Below the pieces are notes generated by a model that was not told the origin of the DNA, ran no database searches, and saw only the letters and a program-made list of their open reading frames with translations. A DNA stretch of 64,000 bases from Hymenolepis diminuta (lineage: Eukaryota; Platyhelminthes; Cestoda; Cyclophyllidea; Hymenolepididae): NCBI GenBank assembly GCA_900708905.1, contig CAADRB010000005.1, forward strand, positions 2,137,689 to 2,201,688. The letters are read 5' to 3'. Shown here one piece after another: positions 14,301 to 23,571 of the stretch. Made by a program: the position numbers and the translations under genes. Positions within the stretch are counted from its first letter, which is position 1. Every line of letters starts with the position of its first letter.

Positions 14301-17300
14301 AGAAGGTATTCCACGGCGTTTTCGATACTTGATTTTCCATATATGCAAACTCCCTGTCGAAAAACTGGGATTGGAAATATGGTCAACCCCAAATCTGCAC
14401 GAAATTTTGTTTACTCTATTTGAAACCTTTTCTATTCAATTATTCGGTGCCATTTCTACTTTTGAGCTTAAATTGGCTCACATTCACGTTGAAAGTATAA
14501 TAATATACAATTATTTTAATGTTTAACCGATTTGATGAGGGTGTTTATGAAATCATCTGGAGCACTTTTTTACCTGATAAGTTAAACTGAGGCTTAGTCA
14601 GGATTAGGTTATGGGAGCTAGTGACATGATACTGAAAGTAAAGTTATTCAGTGGTGTCCTATTTGAAAAATATCGTGTGAACAATGTCTCCGTTAGACAA
14701 ATAAATTCTACTAAGCGGTAGGGGATCATCGCCTCAATTTCAGGGATGACAATAATTTTGTTACTCATTATGCATGCAAAACCCCTGACAAGCATTTAAG
14801 CAATGTGGATGATATATAACATTAACAAATTCTTGTATATTACTCGTCGTCTGACGAGAAAATTGTAGTTTTAAAACAGCCATCGATTTATGCATCCTAA
14901 ATGGAAAACAGAATTCAAAAGTCACTATCTCCTTCCTAACTTGCTGAAAGGTTGAGTAACTTGAACGTTTCGAGACCTTTTTATCGGAACTTTATAGACC
15001 GTCACAATATTTCTAAAACGTAGGCCTCGTCACTTATGATCAGGTACATAAATATTATTGTGTCCAAGAAAAGCTCTTTAGAAATGGTGGCAACTCGAAC
15101 CTTCAAGTATATCTGAATTTAAAACCTCTATATTGATCACAATTTCACGACCGTTCTAAGATAACTTAGAGAAGAGACTATAAAGCATTTGGAATTACGT
15201 ATAGAAGAACTGGAAGCCTCCAGATCGAAGACGTCCTATCCAGATCGCATTGTATTATACTGTGTCATTACAATTGTTTGGATAGAAAAACGAGTTGCAC
15301 TTGGCGACGGTGGGAAATGATAATGCTCCAATCGCAGTGCCTCAAAGGGAGTTTGTCACGTGATCAGACGCAGAAACCAGTTGCATCACTGAGAGGATAA
15401 ATCTAATTGGAATGTTTTGAACTTAACAAATGTCGAAGTAGTCCAGTTAGAAGCCTTCGAATTTACTTATAAGGAAAGGAAATTACACCAGATGGTGTGA
15501 GAACCACCGTTTTATCTTGAAGAATGAAGATTATCTCGCCATTCACTGTATATGCCAGGAATTTAAATGATAATACTGACCTGTGACAATTATGAAGCTC
15601 TTTGTTTGCATGTCTGCCAATGAAGAGCATAATTTGAGACTTATCTCATCGAAATACGAACAAATTAAAACCGTTGCATAGGATGCATATTGCTTCTTAT
15701 CGTTATTTAATTAACTCCATTAAACGTTTATAAAAATGACCATTTAAGGCATCATTATCAAGAAATTACCCTAGTATTTGATATGAACTGAAATCTTTGA
15801 AGGAAATGGTTATCTTTGACTTTTGGCTTTTGACAGTAATAGAATAGACTGAGATTACTATCATAGTTCGTCTAATTTTTAGCCCCTTTCCGAAGCTTTA
15901 AATTTGGTAAATCGGACGGAAATGAGTGGACTAGTTCTATTGCTCTTGAAAATGAGTTTCAGCGATGTTGAGAATGAAATGAAATAGGCGTGAGGCACTC
16001 TTAAAAGCCTCAGAATATGTGCATTAGACGGATTTTGCTAAATTCCCTGTCGGCCATTACTCATGGTCTGTTTATGAAAAACTCACTTTGTTAAATAAAA
16101 AATCAGCCAAAACTTTGCTTAGTTATATTTTTAAAAGGCGACCAGGGCCCCACTGTGTTTGTAATTAACCTCATTCGTCATTTCAGGGAGAGAATGTGCA
16201 GTCGGCGTATTTCAAGATATAATTGTCGAAGAAAAAAACTACTCAAATAGTTAGTAAGCAAAGAAATTACATACTGAATGGGATATTTTCGCTGAAAGTT
16301 CAATTAAATTTAGCTCAATTGCAATATAATTTGTTGGGTAAAGGCTGAAGTTAAGAAAATTTAAGTTTAACAAAAACAATATGTGGGGATAAAGACCTCT
16401 TCAAATAGTTGACCACTGAACGTCAACTCACCGCCGGAACGTTAGCGGTCCTTCTCAAAATAATTGTCAAGATGCTAAGAACAGGGCGCGCTTTCACGCT
16501 AGTAAAACGGACTTGAAGACATTAATGCTAATCATGGACTCTCCAGTTCTTATCCATGATTGTCGGCGGCCTACAAGATATTTCATTGGTTTAAATCTTA
16601 AGTATTGATATTATTGATCTCTAGGTTCCTTTTTTTACAGTGGGTACCAAATTAGGCCTTCATACAAATTTGAATTTAAAACACATCTCGCTCCTCCTCC
16701 GGTCTATTACCGTGTACAGTGATGGTTGATAAAAATGAAATGTAATAGATTCATAGTATTTCAAAATGGCCTTAGAGGTCTTAGCATCTCCTGATTATAC
16801 GGGCAGTCCATAAATCACTTCTTCAGTTTAAAGCCTCACTCCTAATACTACTTTGGCCTATGCATCCAGGTCCAAGATAACAAGGGTGATTTATCGCAGT
16901 TCCTCCCGTCTTTATATGCATTACTCACCGTCCGTCTTTTGAAAAAGCATAATCCAAAACCAGCACAGTTAAATCACAAAGAACAAAAAAATGTTTTTTT
17001 CAGAGACTTAAAGAGAAACTTAAGGCTCTCGGTGCAATGAAATTTTTTCTTTTCAAGTAATTTCAATAGATTTCTAGTCGAGTCTTCTAGAAGGGTTGTG
17101 TATTATTTCCGGAGAAAACGCTCCACTTAATTAGTGTCATTAGTTCTCAGATCTGCTCAAAATTGCGCAAAAAATCAAACCTTCTCAACCTTTAGAATAC
17201 AAAATGAATAGGAGTGGTAAGACCGAATATCATAATGAAGTAACCGGTCAATAAGCAATGGACATCCTATTCAAGATTTGTTCAGCAATACAGGTGATGA

Positions 17301-20300
17301 ATCATAGACTTCGAATGTTTGAAAATGAACAATCCATCTACTAAACATTATACAACCCGAATCCAAAACCAAATGAAGTAAGATTTTTTGATAACTGGAC
17401 TTTACTCTCAACATCTTTTCAATCTCCCCAACATCCTCTCCCATCATATACTGAACGTACCATATGCCAATTTCAGTTGTTTAAGCACAAATAAGTAGTA
17501 TAATATCTCGCCTTGCTGTGAGTTAATAATAATATATTAATAATGCTATAAGAAGACGATTGAAGATGAATTTTTAAATTGAAAATAAGCATTAGTGGAG
17601 TATCTTAAAAGCATCTTGAAATAATCTAACTGTTTCAAAACCCTTAAGTCCGGCTCAAAGAAAACCAGAATTAGGCGTAAAAGAGAGTTTAAAATAATGG
17701 ACTCTTGTGATAAACAGCCGAAAACTAAATTGTTTGATTTTTTGTATGTTGTGCGGGTACTACATTGCTAGGAGTTCTTTCAATCTAATCAACTTTGAAG
17801 TCATACTCGTGTCATTGTTTGTATGACTGTCAGATCTACTTCAGGTTGTTGGAATATTTTATCATCTTTGAGCTAATATATTCACCTATGATAGTGACGA
17901 AATGACTGCTGTTTACCCTTTTTTAACATCACTAGGTGACGTAACTCCTCCGTACATAATCCGCTTGACTATTCCCCTATACCTCTCCTCATAAAATGAA
18001 CCGGAGTGTTATAGCTGCAGGAGGTCATGCAGCAGTTGCGGTCATAACCGCACATGGTACCAAGACAGCAATATTTGCGGCAAGTAAGCAAACTATCACC
18101 GGAACCCAAGATTAGTCATCGTCGCCGCGTTAATATACCATTGGGCAGACGTTAGACCGACCACCTGGTCATGAATGCGCCCCTATCAACACGCGCATTT
18201 CTATGGCAAAAGGTTAAGCCGTTGTCAAGGCGTCGTCGCACGTAATGAGGCATGCAGAAGAGTAGTATTTTGGTGCTTTGATGATGTGTTGTAGCTTCGG
18301 GCAAACACAGGTCTTGGGGAAGGATATGATTGTTCTGGAATCAGGTACGCTACGATAACTGAAGTATGAGAGCCAATAATAAGGTGACAATTTTCGAGAG
18401 GATTTACTGTACTTTTGCCGTTTTTTAAAGAATGTCATTTATTTGAACAAATAATATCCGATTTACTAAAATACTTATTTTCTGTATAAGAATTTATTTT
18501 CACACGAACAAGTTATCGGACAAATTTTTTCGACACTGCTCGTTATTATCTCAGAAGTTATAGTAATGAGAAAAAGGGAAGAAAGAAATATGTCTGATAA
18601 GGCATGAAACAGGAGAAGGGTCAATAATGAAGTCAGACTATCGAGATTCTTACTTCTTATGAGTCCTGAAGCATGAATTTGTCGATGTTCTCATAATGAT
18701 AATGATTGGGTGGGTAATTTCCAAAATTTCAACATATATTCTTCTAAATCACAGCAAGGCGAAGTATTATACTACTTAATTGTGCTCAAACAACTGAAAT
18801 TGGCAGATGGTACGTTCAGTATATGATGGGAGAGGATGTTGGGGAGATTGAAAAGATGTTGAGAGTAAAGTCCAGTTATCAAAAAATCTTACTTCATTTG
18901 GTTTTGGATTCGGGTTGTATAATGTTTAGTAGATGGATTGTTCATTTTCAAACATTCGAAGTCTATGATTCATCACCTGTATTGCTGAACAAATCTTGAA
19001 TAGGATGTCCAGTACGTATTGACTGGCTGCTCCGTTAACTCCCAGGTTCACAGATGACATTATGCCTACGGTATTGAGGGCTTGTTGACCTGTTGATTTA
19101 AATCCGTGGTTGACCAGGCCGGCTCGATTTATCTGTATCTTCTTACAGCCAAGGGCTGGAAGACGAGCTTACAAGATTTTCCTTAAGGGAGGACAAAAAA
19201 CTTTCAGTTTTAATCCTTCGTAATATCTCTTCCTGTAGAAATAAGAATCAAAAGTACTATAATACACTAAAAGCCTTTCGATTTCGAAAAAATAATAATT
19301 AGATTAGTAAAAAAAACACTTCTTTCGCGTCTAAATTCATTTATGTTAATTGAATTCCATTTTTTTATAATCGATAGTGATTTAAAATTAAAGAAGCAGA
19401 GGTTTTCAAATTAAAATTTCATTTTTTAAAAGTAACTGAACAGCGATATTTCGGCTTTAAAATCGATACGAAATCAAACTATATAATGACATTAGAGAAT
19501 TTTAAAGAGACCTTCAAACATGGCTGTTTGGAGGAAAATCGAACAATTTGATCGAGGCTGAAGTTTTCGATGATGTTCTTTCACATCCACTTATGTGATT
19601 TTTTCCTAATAGAACGAGGATGAGATGGTGGCTGGGTTTTTACATGGATCCTCAATTTTTCACATTCTAGTGAACACACTTTTTGCGTGTTTTTGATTTA
19701 CGTAGATCCCATCTCTCCTTCTCCCTTAAAAATTTCTGGAAATTGTAAATTAAAGTTTACTAAATAGTAATATTTATATTTTCTTTTATTAAGAATGTAT
19801 GGTGATGCAACCACAGCTGCTAAAATGTATATCCTGACTTTGAAGGAGGAAATTTCTGATATTATTAAAAAAGCGGGGATTGAGGCAAGATTTCGATACT
19901 TGTCAGTTAGTATTCACATGCAAAATTTCTTTGAGATCGATGAGATCGAAAAATAGATATTATCTAAAAGTAATCAAGGAAATAATAATACATACTCTAT
20001 TGCGATTGGATAATTCATTCTGATTATTTTGAAGGTCGCTGATACAACACTGTTACTCTAATTACCCTATTAAATGAGAAGGCATTCTGTGCTATCAATT
20101 TCACTCTTTAAAGCTCTACATTGTCCTGGTCAGTCAATTGCGGTGACTTTACGCTATACCTTCTGTTAGCTATTCCATGAAGCTGTTTATTGATTTCTAT
20201 CTGCCGTTTATTCATCTTATTCTACCCAAGTCTCATCTGTCTTCCCAAAGCAATTATTCTGCATATTCGGAAAGCTAATTAGGTGATAATTATAATACTC

Positions 20301-21303
20301 TGGCGTCTCTATCTACAACTGCAATAAACTCAGACTAAGAAGAATTCGAAGAGAAAAAGCTCAAGTAATTTGATCTATAAGACGGTTTGTTAATTTACCA
20401 AAAGAGGTTATTTATGGAAATAAATGTCTTTTCAAATAATCAACGGTTGAAGGTCAATTCAATGCCGAACCGATGAAAGTATTGCCTAGATTGGTTCTCA
20501 ATATATCAAGAGCGGGTTACATTCTCATGATAAACCAGCAGTGAATTACTCATTCGAAGGCCAAGCCTTGAGTCACACTTGTCAACTTCTAATAAGTTAC
20601 ACAAATCTGTAGAACTGGCTGTATCCGCCTCTAGTACAAGATCCTAATGTGCATTCTCAATATAGCCATAATACCCTTGCAATCTCGAGAAATTCATTCA
20701 CTAACTTGCCAAACTTTGAAAATTTCATAAAGCTCCGTTACCATCCTTATAAAGTTACAACTACTCAGACATCAGAAAGAAGGATAGGGAATAAATACAG
20801 TTCAAACGGCGTTTTTTAATTAAGAAAATTAATTTGCTTGTGGAGAACTTGATATACGGGTAATGAATGGCAGTTTGGGGAGCCAGTAATTGTAATTATA
20901 ATTGCTTCAGTGGTAGTCTTACATTTCCAGATGCGGGAATGAAAATCTAGTAATCGATAAATCGGTTCACGAGGATGAATTTCATGAGTCGTTCGAGTAC
21001 ACCAAAAATATGTGATTAAGCTTACTAACAGTAACTACACTAAACTATTTTCCTTAATCTTGTATAACTTATTGCGTTGTAGCTTTTAGTGACTCTGAGC
21101 CAGTACCAACGTTGGCAGAACGTGCGCTTGGGCCGATGCAGTACATAGAGACAGGTCATGTGCGCAGTAGCCTACGGACCTCTGTTCCACCACCAGCGAC
21201 ATCAAACCGCCGACCTCCCTCTCCCTCCTCTGCAACTAGCTCCTCATCTAAACTGGTGAATGGGGAACAACCACCTTCGGCTCGTGACACTAGAAGATAC
21301 TAA
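2252..21303 (+). CDS. Coiled-coil protein, CCDC170-like (5' end not found)
   Basis: Twelve exons with consistent phases (2252-2398, 2450-2688, 2724-2895, 2941-3117, 3388-3542, 3606-3717, 3801-3980, 4049-4145, 7480-7796, 7878-8117, 11796-12006, 21083-21303) give 755 residues. Most of the protein is charged heptad-type coiled coil rich in Leu, Glu, Gln, Lys and Arg; the last 110 residues are a Ser/Pro/Arg-rich tail. The segment LHNFRDIVGRLLGMRV after the coil recalls the C-terminal F-R-x-x-V-x-x-x-L-G motif of CCDC170 (microtubule/Golgi/cilium-associated) from memory; this is unverified, and another centrosomal coiled-coil family is possible. No start codon could be assigned: exon 2252-2398 is entered at an acceptor, and upstream exons lie before it or outside the window. 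Confidence 0.85.
2450..2688 (+). CDS. Coiled-coil gene, second visible exon
   Basis: Asn/Lys-rich helical sequence (TNQWSNELHEYNTNLNNENE) after a T-rich acceptor. Exit in phase 2 at donor gtaacc just before an in-frame TAA, which belongs to the following 35-bp intron. Confidence 0.72.
2689..2723 (+). other. 35-bp intron
   Basis: Begins gtaacc and ends aatatag. Removing it restores an open coiled-coil frame (phase 2) that otherwise hits TAA at its first bases. Very short even for flatworms. Confidence 0.7.
2724..2895 (+). CDS. Coiled-coil gene, third visible exon
   Basis: Continues EQLKFDNECTKRYAAEMDERY and ends AVQRLKTE at donor gtagga, phase 0. It is joined across the 35-bp intron 2689-2723. 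Confidence 0.78.
2941..3117 (+). CDS. Coiled-coil gene, fourth visible exon
   Basis: 59 codons with clear heptads (ENAVLIEELNDNISSKDLQ, SHLKSVISQLSS). Flanked by a 45-bp intron upstream (acceptor ctattag) and donor gtaaat; phase 0 at both ends. Confidence 0.85.
3388..3542 (+). CDS. Coiled-coil gene, fifth visible exon
   Basis: Encodes NSSLKKRLNYLELQLEEARN, typical coiled coil. Acceptor acttag, donor gtaagt; exit phase 2, the split Arg codon being completed in the next exon. Confidence 0.87.
3606..3717 (+). CDS. Coiled-coil gene, sixth visible exon
   Basis: Encodes SLSNLLNHSAWVCSDSEEE then ILEVIRRVLTALTNKAE. Enters phase 2, leaves phase 0. Donor gtttgt is weak but the frame continues cleanly. 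Confidence 0.85.
3801..3980 (+). CDS. Coiled-coil gene, seventh visible exon
   Basis: 60 codons of coiled coil (SSELASQLAESERKFEHLE, NELLTLRAKQ). Acceptor attgtag, donor gtaagt, phase 0 both ends, introns of 83 and 68 bp around it. Confidence 0.88.
4049..4145 (+). CDS. Coiled-coil gene, eighth visible exon
   Basis: LLQFLRQLENRLPVDQSVFD continues to ADRRNFIL; exit phase 1 at donor gtagat. The next intron is 3334 bp, the end of the tight exon cluster. Confidence 0.82.
5655..5757 (-). repeat. Purine-rich dispersed repeat, inverted copy
   Basis: On the - strand it reads gatgaagagaggatatgagg followed by an aagcgtacgag...aggtgacaagcg block, aligning with the copy at 63205-63445. Confidence 0.55.
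6540..6795 (-). repeat. Diverged third copy of the inverted-repeat family
   Basis: Aligns over much of its length with the right arm, in the same orientation (shared blocks around acttcatttg, ttggact/attcg and aaatgga/agatgga), at an identity I judge near 65%. It shows that the arms belong to an older dispersed family. Confidence 0.65.
7480..7796 (+). CDS. Coiled-coil gene, ninth visible exon
   Basis: The Gly/Asp codon split with the previous exon is completed here (DYVSKACTPSPAKSESEL). The rest is a strong coiled coil (RVQRLQDDLVSRDLQLKTWQ, KVAKLEEQLVLARKGEAEAV). Donor gtaagt, phase 0. Confidence 0.92.
7878..8117 (+). CDS. Coiled-coil gene, tenth visible exon
   Basis: 80 codons of uninterrupted coiled coil (RVLQLEESVRNLEELKLRQA, KLRQQEEEQRERFNTELREV). 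Acceptor ctctag, donor gtaagt, phase 0 at both ends. Confidence 0.93.
8118..11795 (+). other. 3.7-kb intron of the coiled-coil gene
   Basis: AT-rich, with no exon, RNA gene or clear repeat seen. Confidence 0.55.
11796..12006 (+). CDS. Coiled-coil gene, eleventh visible exon (C-terminal motif)
   Basis: Ends the coiled coil with LHNFRDIVGRLLGMRVDDL, a compact helical motif, then a basic Ser/Arg tail (FIPRSISPRRVARGSSARMG). The motif is the main basis for the CCDC170-like suggestion. Exit phase 1 at donor gtaagt. Confidence 0.9.
17244..17522 (+). repeat. Left arm of a large inverted repeat
   Basis: Matches the reverse complement of 18749-19026. Bases 17259-17463 are identical to the other arm by direct reading (about 205 bp); mismatches appear only towards both ends. 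The arm carries no recognised gene. Possible origins: long terminal inverted repeats of a non-autonomous DNA transposon, or two copies of one dispersed repeat made identical by gene conversion. Confidence 0.93.
17983..18092 (-). other. Possible cysteine-rich exon in the inverted-repeat spacer
   Basis: The - strand frame reads TCRKYCCLGTMCGYDRNCC and then MTSCSY, spacing C-x3-CC-x4-C-x5-CC-x3-C. It is bounded by an acceptor-like gatag and a donor-like AGAG/gtatag. The CC-G-T-C-x-R-CC layout recalls Shisa/VOPP1-type cysteine-rich ectodomains. An upstream piece (TCVCPKLQHIIKAPKYYS, about 18240-18325) can join in frame through gtgcga. The opposite strand is also open (VIAAGGHAAVAVITAHGTK), so the coding strand is not settled, and this may be a relic. 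Confidence 0.25.
18749..19026 (-). repeat. Right arm of a large inverted repeat
   Basis: Reverse-complement partner of 17244-17522. Flanking bases show no obvious target-site duplication: the outer homology fades gradually rather than stopping. Confidence 0.93.
19795..19956 (+). other. 53-codon ORF of unknown status in the last intron
   Basis: ATG-initiated frame MYGDATTAAKMYILTLKEE with a Lys/Glu/Ile-rich middle. It does not join in phase to the host gene exons. No family recognised; possibly chance. Confidence 0.15.
21083..21303 (+). CDS. Coiled-coil gene, last exon
   Basis: Entered in phase 1 after acceptor gttgtag. Encodes a disordered tail with AERALGPMQYIETGHV and a Pro/Ser-rich stretch (RRPPSPSSATSSSSKL), ending TRRY and TAA at 21301-21303. 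It is separated from the previous exon by 9076 bp, but phase and composition match. Confidence 0.85.
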
Positions 21304-21304
21304 A

Positions 21305-21310
21305 AATAAA
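21305..21310 (+). terminator. Possible poly(A) signal of the coiled-coil gene
   Basis: AATAAA lies one base after the stop codon. If used, the 3' UTR would be only about 20-30 nt. I saw no other AATAAA on this strand in the next several hundred bases. Confidence 0.35.
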
Positions 21311-21706
21311 TTCCTCCTACTCTACCCTCTCTTACCACAAATTTACTTCAACGAATATATATTATTGACCTATTTTAATTCCGTAGTAAGATTTGCTAAA
21401 GTTGATGTTTTATTTTTGAATTTCTCATGAATATTGATGGAATCGATTTTGTTAGTGTAGGAAATTATTCCAAAAAAAGCCATATTATGGATCATTTATA
21501 ATCTTCCTTTTATTTATACACACGGCATTGATCTAATGTCAGTAATCGTCCAGAATATTAGCCATTAAAGTAGTGGAGAAGCCAGGTAAAGATATAACAT
21601 GTCTGATTACGTATTCTGTCTTACCCAAATCAAAACCTTACAAATATGAAGTCCAATGTTTCTACCGAAAATGATGGAAACTCTCTCCTTGCTTAAATTT
21701 GCTAAT

Positions 21707-22168
21707 TCATAAAAGAAAGATTTCGCCATAAGATAAATGTCTTCCTCCAATCATTGTTCTACAATGGAAAATCGATTGCAGATTGTTGATCACCTTAACA
21801 TTACTAAAAGTGAGTTTATTAAAGCCAAAATAAATGACAAATAAACCATATGTGGAAACGGAAATTTCATTTAAGTATACTGATTCGTAACAACTTAGTC
21901 TACAACTGTCAATTGATAATGTGTTTTTTAAAGCTGACTCATTAATCCAACAAAGGAAGCTCCTCACGATCTTCACTGCATTTTGTATCGCAATCCGATT
22001 TGTGTAGTCTTTCATAATGCCTTCTTTCAATTTTACTCTCCCAGTAGGGGGCCTTTCCTCTTTAGTAATATTCAAAATTTTGGGTAAAGAGTTCTGTTTC
22101 TTAAAGAATTTTTCCAAACTTTTCTTATTTACGTATAGTATAATGTAATCTTTTCTTGGCGAACACAC
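21707..22168 (-). CDS. Unidentified 153-residue ORF
   Basis: Longest unassigned open frame in the window. It starts MCSPRKDYIILYVNKKSLEK and is rich in Lys, Ile, Asn and Ser with no motif recognised. It lies within what may be the integrin 3' UTR, on the same strand. By rough reasoning, one ORF this long in 64 kb of AT-rich DNA is unusual but not impossible by chance. Probably not a gene. Confidence 0.15.
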   Translation of the reverse strand: MCSPRKDYIILYVNKKSLEKFFKKQNSLPKILNITKEERPPTGRVKLKEGIMKDYTNRIAIQNAVKIVRSFLCWINESALKNTLSIDSCRLSCYESVYLNEISVSTYGLFVIYFGFNKLTFSNVKVINNLQSIFHCRTMIGGRHLSYGEIFLL

Positions 22169-22618
22169 TGTTTAGGACAAAAAGAAAAGCCTTTTTCCGA
22201 TTTATTTTAACCTACAATAGTGCATACTGGTATTATTTCACTTTTCGGATGTTATAACATTAGAAAAAAGTAGAAACTTCCCTAGAATTGCTCCTGCAAG
22301 AATTACAAATGTAATCTACGCAACTGATACTAAATTCACACACTTAAACGACAGAACCTATAAGATGGTTTTGTTCTGTTCCTTATGATTAAGCATAATT
22401 TAATTATATTTTTGTGTACTATTAGGAAGCCCAATCAAATATTTTCGGTGCACTTGAAAGAAACTCGCAAGTTTCATCTCTCGTAAATAACCATTGATTA
22501 TTAAATTTCCGCGCTCTCACCTGGATATTTAAGATAACCAATGAGGAAACCATCGCTGTAATTATTGGCTAACCGGGCAGTTAATTGTTTATCACATATA
22601 CAATTCTATATAAGAAAT

Positions 22619-22624
22619 TTTATT
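22619..22624 (-). terminator. Possible poly(A) signal of the integrin alpha gene
   Basis: AATAAA on the - strand about 540 bp downstream of the integrin stop; a second one lies at 22201-22206. The choice between them is not decided by the sequence. Confidence 0.3.
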
Positions 22625-23160
22625 TTGCTAATAGAAAACTATTCTTTGAGCTGCAAGTCTTCTTCCTTTCTTTTGCCTGAGGTCTGAGTAGTGTGTAGCT
22701 TTATAAAAGTTAACTGAACAATTTTAAAATTTACCATGGTGATATTTGATTCCACAGACTATCACAAGCCCAAATCTAACCAATAATTATGAAATCAGTG
22801 CTTTTCGTAAATATCATTTTCATTATAAGGCAAACTCTTTACACTACCGCTCAATTAGAGAAGACCATAAACATTTGAGCGCTAATAAACAAACAGACAA
22901 GAAAGAATAAGAGGTATGGTGGATGCGAGATGAAAAGGAAAAGTCATGGCTGCACGAGAGCTGCATATATAAATCCTTGCGTGGAAGAATGTGCGAATAA
23001 GAGAATATATATAAACTAGATGATTAGGAAGTCTGTACATAACTCCTGAAACAAAGGGACGGACAAGAGAAGATGGAGAGCGAGAGAGGATGGGTATATC
23101 TGCCGAAAAATAGTACTTGAAGGCACAAAATGTTGACTAAAACTGACTGTTCAATTTGTC

Positions 23161-23571
23161 TCAAACGGGTTTGTGTCCATTTTCCCCATTTGGTATCGCA
23201 CCTGCTCCCGCGGCGTCGTCTTCCGGTCTCTTACGCTTAAAGAATCCACACCGCCACATGATAATAATAATTATTATAAGTAATATAATACCGAGGACTA
23301 CACCAATAATAACAGGGATGACTGGGATAGATTGCGTGATGATCATCTTGATACCCTCAAAGACGAAATTTTGAGAAACTGTAAGAGTAGCGACGGTGAG
23401 ATTGCCAGATACAGGAATTTCAAATGCGTGAGAGGGAATTTGAGCAGTTGCTGTGGTAACGATGGCGATATCGGAGAATTTGTGACGGAAGAGAGTGTCG
23501 GCCCAGATCCAGCCGTGGAAGATAATTCGAACAGCGTCGCCACGACCCAGACGATCAATTTTACAAGGGAT
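23161..23571 (-). CDS. Integrin alpha exon 12: membrane-proximal stalk, TM helix, GFFKR tail
   Basis: Starts IPCKIDRLGRGDAVRI, matching the C-x-x-x-x-L-x-R-G strand of calf-2. It then has a transmembrane helix with a striking run of Ile (about 1299-1308), WRCGFFKRKRPEDD at the inner membrane face and a short 22-residue cytoplasmic tail ending GHKPV. The GFFKR motif is the family signature that clasps the beta-chain tail. Stop TGA at 23161-23163. Confidence 0.96.
   Translation of the reverse strand: MPCKIDRLGRGDAVRIIFHGWIWADTLFRHKFSDIAIVTTATAQIPSHAFEIPVSGNLTVATLTVSQNFVFEGIKMIITQSIPVIPVIIGVVLGIILLIIIIIIMWRCGFFKRKRPEDDAAGAGAIPNGENGHKPV

Larger units (their letters stand above)
12007..21082 (+). 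other. 9.1-kb last intron of the coiled-coil gene
   Basis: Holds the large inverted repeat at 17244-19026 and scattered coding-like fragments (15170-15400, 17983-18330, 19795-19956) that do not join in phase to the host gene. The rest is AT-rich without recognisable content. Confidence 0.55.
21304..23160. other. Convergent 3'-to-3' interval
   Basis: Lies between the two stop codons and should hold both 3' UTRs. Apart from poly(A) candidates and one 153-codon ORF on the - strand, nothing is recognised. Confidence 0.7.

Noticed and set aside
23261..23290. ATT-rich microsatellite
   Set aside because: It is the codon run for the isoleucine-rich transmembrane helix of integrin alpha, in frame and conserved in position.
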